This document shows, one piece after another, positions 59,137 through 64,000 of a stretch of 64,000 nt of DNA. Source of the stretch: Trematomus loennbergii (Eukaryota; Chordata; Actinopteri; Perciformes; Nototheniidae); assembly GCA_012861695.1 (NCBI GenBank), contig JAAOOA010000093.1:481001-545000 (forward strand), written 5' to 3'. Made by a program: the position numbers and the translations under genes. Every line of letters starts with the position of its first letter. The stretch's first letter is position 1. Below the pieces are notes generated by a model that saw only the letters and a list, made by a program, of their open reading frames with translations, did no database searches and was not told the origin of the DNA.

Positions 59137-59943
59137 TTAATTGAAAGAATGAAAGTAAGGTGGTGGAGGAAGGGCGTTGTGGCTGGTGTGATCCCTTCAC
59201 AAATTGGTATCTAATTCATTTGTATTTTTTATTGTATTCAACCCTAAAACCACCTCCACCACAATGCACCTCGCTTTCTCCCTCTCTCCTTAACTCGCTG
59301 GTTTCAGTGTTACCATGGCGACACATGTCTCTCTCCTCTACCTGTTTCCCATGCTGCCTCACTGGGTCTGCCGCCGGGTGTTGTGTGCCCTTGGCTTGCC
59401 TTTCTTTTTGTTTACTCTGTGTTTATTTGTTTTGTGTTTTATGTATCTGCATGATTGTCTGTCTGGTGGTTCTCCTGTTTCTGTGTTTGCTTTCTGTCCC
59501 ACTCTCTTTTCTCTTCCTCCCGGCTGACTGGCTGTCTGGCCACCAGGCTTTTCCACCTCTAATCCCTCCTCTCCTCTTTCAGCTCTGCTGCTCTGTTGTT
59601 CCCCCTCCAACATCAACCTCTCTCCCCCCTGCTTTCCCCCCCTTGTTCACCCCCTGAGTGGACTGTTTGTTCCTACATCAAAACGGTATCCATTGAATGT
59701 CACTGGAACTCACAGTAAAAAAAAAAAAAAATAGGGAGGGATTTAGGTAATTTTCGCAGACGGCAGCTGTTGCTATGGCGACACAACTTTTGGATTTGCT
59801 GTGGAGAACGAGGGATGAATAGAGGGATAGAAAAAAAGGGATAGGATATTGTGAGGATATAAAAATAAGCAGGGAGGGGGGGGACAAACAGAAAGAGAGA
59901 CATGTCTTTTGATTTGGTGTTACTGTCGTTTTCAGCAGCTATT

Positions 59944-60315
59944 CTGCTCATTTTCAGGTTCATATTAGTATGTTGTGTCTCTACTGTGACATGTCTCCAC
60001 GCTTTAATGTTCAACAAGCTCTTTATTTTTCTCATACTGCCTGTGCTGCAGCACTCTTGTCACCCTCTGTCTGAAACCAGAGCCCAGTCTGCTCTGATTG
60101 GTTAGCTGTGATTGGTCGACAGCTTATCATGTACGATGTGTTGGAGTGCTAGCCAATAGAAACGTGAGTGTTTGTTATTGATGTCACTTTGTTCCAGAAG
60201 TAAACAAAGGAGTCCAATGGAGGGAACTTTGGGATGTTAGCCTTTGCAGACCATTTACATGCACACAAACCTATATAACACACCACAGATAAGGGGAAAG
60301 CATAATAGGGCCCCT
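59944..60315 (-). mobile_element. MITE family A, copy 7, minus orientation
   Basis: Begins near TCATTTTCAGGTTCATATTAG and ends GCATAATAGGGCCCCT followed by TTAA (60316-60319). All internal family blocks are present in reverse order relative to copy 1. Confidence 0.85.
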
Positions 60316-60960
60316 TTAATCTAAAATACGGTGAGAAAGCATGAACTGAAATTCAAAGTCCCTTCAGTATCAAAAACCTATTACCCTGTAGGATAATCTT
60401 TGTTTGGCTCAATAAGACCACCTTTTTGCTTTTCTTTTAAATCCGACATCATTCGTTTATATGTCACGCTGTCAATCACCATGTATGTCTTTTCCAATTT
60501 ACTTTTGAGATAAAACCCGCCATTTGCCTGTAGAAAACCACTTAATAGATCTCTCAGTGGTCCACTCTGACCTTGCTTTGTTCTGCCTCTCCTGCAGTTT
60601 TAACCAAAACAATAGATCATCATGTTTGTAATGAAAAAAGTCCACCAGCCAGTAAACTAAAGGGAATCCATATGCAGCCATCATCCCTTATACATCGTCT
60701 TCTTCCTCTTTGGATCTGTACGTTACGTTTCAAATGTCCCTCAAAATGGTAGAAATTTCATTCTGGATTGATCCCCCTCCCGCCTGCGTGCTAATGCATT
60801 TAGAAAACCACTTTATTATAATGCGCATTTGAATATTCATAGTAGGCAGGCAGGGGGGTGATGGAGGAGACTGGAGCCTTTGGGTATTGATGTAGAGCTG
60901 TGGAATTAGCTGTGAAACCGCTATTGATTCAAGCTGTGAGGACTGGAATATGAAACACGA

Positions 60961-61620
60961 AGGGGGGGGGGGGGGGAAAGGGCAAAAGACCTTATCAATG
61001 AACTTGGAGAGTAAAAAGGAGAGAGTGAAAGAGAATGAGGGTGCTCAGAGGAAGAAGAAAAACTAGATTATCAGTCAGCAGAGAATTGAATTAGGAGACA
61101 GAAGGAGAGAGTTTTGAAGAAAGAAAAGGAGATATGAAGCGACACAGAAAGGGGGAGGAAAGAGACAAAGTACAACAAAAGTAAAAAGACACAAAGAATG
61201 CTTGAAAGAACGAACAGAAACGCACAAAATGAAATAAAGATTAAACAAACTGAAGAGTGAGAGAAAAAGGGTGAAGGGGGTCAGGGTTGGAGGAACAGTA
61301 AATCCTCCTCCCCGGACGATGGAAAAGGTTGATGGGAGGACTGAGTTGACAAATGTCAAAGTTTGCGTTTCATTACGGTAGGCGGGGGAGAGGATGGAGG
61401 GAGAGAAGATTTGGAGAGAAGGAAGAGAAGAAGAACAAGGGGGTGGGAGTTAGGGAGGAAATGCCATGCATTCCATTAAGTGGCCAGAGAAAACCACAGA
61501 GAGGAGGGGAATGAGAGAAATACAGGAAACGGAGGAGAGGTGAAGAGGGAGGAGGGGGGGAGACCACCATTAGACCACCAGACAGATAGAGAGAAAGGGG
61601 GGAGTTTATATGCGAAAGGA
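60961..61620. repeat. G-run and polypurine tract
   Basis: A run of about 16 G near 60962-60977 is followed by some 600 bases strongly biased to A and G. The minus-strand frames here reflect composition. Confidence 0.8.
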
Positions 61621-61911
61621 TGAAGTGCTCGATTCATCACCGCCTCAACTGTGGTCCTGACCTTTGGAAATGGAGTTAATGTGAGACAAGGCAGCACTTA
61701 ACATTCTGACGGCCTCCATGTTTGTTCTCCCGTCGTAAAGGCGGAGCTTCTGAAACCACGCCGGCCTCGCTGATCTTGAAAGTGCTTGGCTTTACATCTC
61801 CGTCGCTACTAAGTTGACATAACAGTGTTTAACATACTGATCTGTCGAGATGAGACTGCAGATATTCTATGTAACTGAGAAAGGTTAAAACCAACAATGC
61901 ATTGAATTTAA

Positions 61912-62231
61912 AGTGGACCTATCATGCTATATTTGAAAAATACATTGTAGGGCCATACCTATACAAAACATGTCTGTGAAGTTTTTTTTCAAAATGCCAA
62001 ACAGATCACCCATTGTAGCCATGCCTCATACTGCTCATGCCCCTCTTTTGAAGCCCTTTAGAGAAACGCGGATCTTGGGTCTTAGCTTGAAAAAAGAAAG
62101 AAGAGGAGGCGGAGCTAATGCCTGATCAGAATTCTACCGGAGATAAAGTTAAATTCGGTTGTGTGTTTAAACCACGTCAAGGATTATTTCTGAAATAGTA
62201 TGGATTTTGCATTTTGCATGATAGGTCCCCT
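61912..62231. mobile_element. MITE family B, copy 3, short form
   Basis: Starts AGTGGACCTATCATGC and ends GCATGATAGGTCCCCT, flanked by TTAA (61908-61911 and 62232-62235). At 320 bases it lacks the central block of the 478-base copy and has a different middle (AAGAGGAGGCGGAGC). Confidence 0.87.
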
Positions 62232-64000
62232 TTAAAGACTATTGCCAATGTCTTCTTGTGTGCCTTAGACCTTAGAGTTGTTGACATCACCATTAAAATA
62301 CAGTCAGATATGTCTTTTTACAATGAATATTGGTTATTTTGAAATGTACACTGTCCTGTTTTCTCCAGGAAATACCCACTAGAGTACCACTTAAGTATGT
62401 ATTGATCCGCACTGGAAAATAGTCCCCGGTATTTACTCCTGTTTGATTAAGGCTTGTCAGCTCCAAGAAGGAAATTACTGAGCCTTCTTAAAAATGTAAA
62501 AATAGATATTTGTGACCCATTTTGAAAGATTCACATCTTCAGTAAGAATGAAGACTTGAGGCTCAATGCTACAAGTGCCACACAGGGAAGAGGTCGATAG
62601 TCCTATACATGTGTGACCATGATACAACTGTACAAACTATAAGATCAGTCGTACTGTTTGTTGTTAAAGCTTTACGTTTTATTTGCATGCTTAACCTTCT
62701 CGCTCTTGAAATCAGCAGTTTTACCCTAGTCCTTACCTTGACTTCTTAAATTTGCACAGTTAAAGAACGTTTGGATACTTTCAAGTATAGTCATTTATGT
62801 TTGATTGCATAAGTGAGTTTTAAAATCCGCCATAAGTCGACTTCTAGAGGCTTTAACATAACATAATGAAACCGGTAAAACATCTTTGAACCAGGCAAAC
62901 ATAATCTGATTCAAAACAACTCTTACAAGCCTTATTTACATTTTTCTGTTTAATTATAATGTTCTGTATACAGTCTGAGAAAGGCCGGAGGGAAAGCATG
63001 ACGTTTCTTGCATTTAAAATGAGGGCCGACCATTTCCCCTGATCCCTGATGCTTCTTGTAAAATTGCACAACTTAAGTGTTTTTTCAATCTTTGGGAAAT
63101 GAAGTGCATATCCTCAAAAAAGGCCTGGACTCAAAACAATGCTGGTGTCATTAGCTCAAGATACTGAGAAGGTCAAGGCTCTCGTAGGATGGATTGATGA
63201 TAGAACACAAAACTAAAATAGAAATGTCTTAGCATGATCTTGAAGAGTGTACTTTCAAAAGTTAGCGGTGTATTTCTCTGCCGTTCTTCTTTCTAAAGCT
63301 TTAATACAATTGTGGTAAGCTATCCAATGCAGAAATACATGCTTAATGTACTTTTGTAAGAAAAACACAAATAAATCTGGACCAAAAAATAAATAAATGC
63401 AGTCCCTGGTCCCAGTATTAAGCCCACACAACTACAAAACAACATTATGGTTTGGCCTAACATAAATGTTACATTACATTATTCTCCTGTGGGAAAGCCA
63501 TGTTTATAGTTTGGACCCTGCAGAGTGAATCAAATATAATCCGTCACAAATAATGTCCCTCAAAATGTAATCGACATTGCAGTTTCAAAAACATAACCAC
63601 AAAAACAAATGGGAATCAGTTTTATTGAACAAAAAGGACCTTTGTTTGACAAAATAACACATTACAGTGGATCAAGCATGTACAATAAATGACTTCCTCC
63701 CTGATTAACGGCCCTCAGTTTCACTAAACCTCCGTTTTCTTATGTGGGGATGTGTATGGTTGCTTTCCCATCAAGAAAATAACTGTTTATCTCACAGGAA
63801 CCCATTTATTCTTTTCGCTTTCACGGCTTCAAACTGAAACATTTTACTCTGTGAAATATTTGCCGGCATCAGCTGGTGTTCCAACCTTGAATCAAAATGC
63901 ATTTTTCAGGAAACCCATTTCATCGCCTCGTAGCTGCACTGACACTATAGCTGTTCCTGCTGTGGAGGAAACGAGAGAGAGTGGATCTGTTTTCATGTTT

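Larger units (their letters stand above)
57830..59520 (+). repeat. Locally duplicated segments (three partial copies)
   Basis: TTCAGTGTTACCATGGCGAC with flanks occurs at about 57895 and 59304. TTTATGTATCTGCATGATTG occurs at about 58111 and 59439. CCACTCTTTAGGGTTAGGGTT occurs at about 58161 and 58783, and a shortened form at about 59498. The copies are partial, in the same orientation, and 0.6 to 1.4 kb apart. CTGT-rich simple sequence lies at 57965-58060. Confidence 0.75.

Overview
The window looks like vertebrate nuclear DNA, most probably from a ray-finned (teleost) fish. The evidence is exon-intron genes with GT-AG splice sites, very dense (CA/GT)n microsatellites, TTAA-flanked MITEs, hAT elements with 8-bp target duplications, fish-type retroposon tails, and a DIRS-type tyrosine-recombinase retrotransposon. 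No bacterial operon, CRISPR array, rRNA gene or convincing tRNA gene is present. Nearly all long open frames are by-products of CA/GT repeats or of strand-biased purine/pyrimidine tracts.

Region 1 (1 to about 36,200, + strand) is the 3' two-thirds of a SynCAM/nectin-like adhesion gene, best matched to cadm3. Exons read the end of Ig domain 2 (9115-9285), Ig domain 3 (10463-10553 and 18039-18211), a possible Ser/Thr-rich stalk cassette (18567-18974), a transmembrane exon (22560-22683) and the cytoplasmic tail ending in the PDZ ligand EYFI (32417-32535). A 3' UTR of about 3.65 kb follows, with a likely poly(A) signal at 36171. Earlier exons lie upstream of the window. Splice phases agree everywhere except in the transmembrane exon, which carries one base too many for its phases in a G6 run.

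The introns are filled with nested mobile DNA. The largest is a DIRS-like element (23726-29438) with 142-bp inverted terminal repeats that look identical, a two-part internal complementary region, a 109-112 bp tandem array with 549-bp higher-order periodicity, and broken gag, RT and tyrosine-recombinase frames. Several insertions can be ordered in time from their nesting, and two sequence stretches serve as filled/empty site pairs.

Region 2 (about 39,950 to 64,000, + strand) starts with a purine-rich, G-run-bearing promoter/5' UTR and a short first coding exon (40420-40465) encoding a signal-peptide-like start that ends in a phase-1 donor. I cannot identify this gene with confidence; an Ig-superfamily receptor is plausible. 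The remaining 23.5 kb shows no exon I can support and is best read as its first intron. It holds alternating (GT)n/(CA)n blocks, more MITEs, a 1.1-kb polypurine tract and locally duplicated segments.
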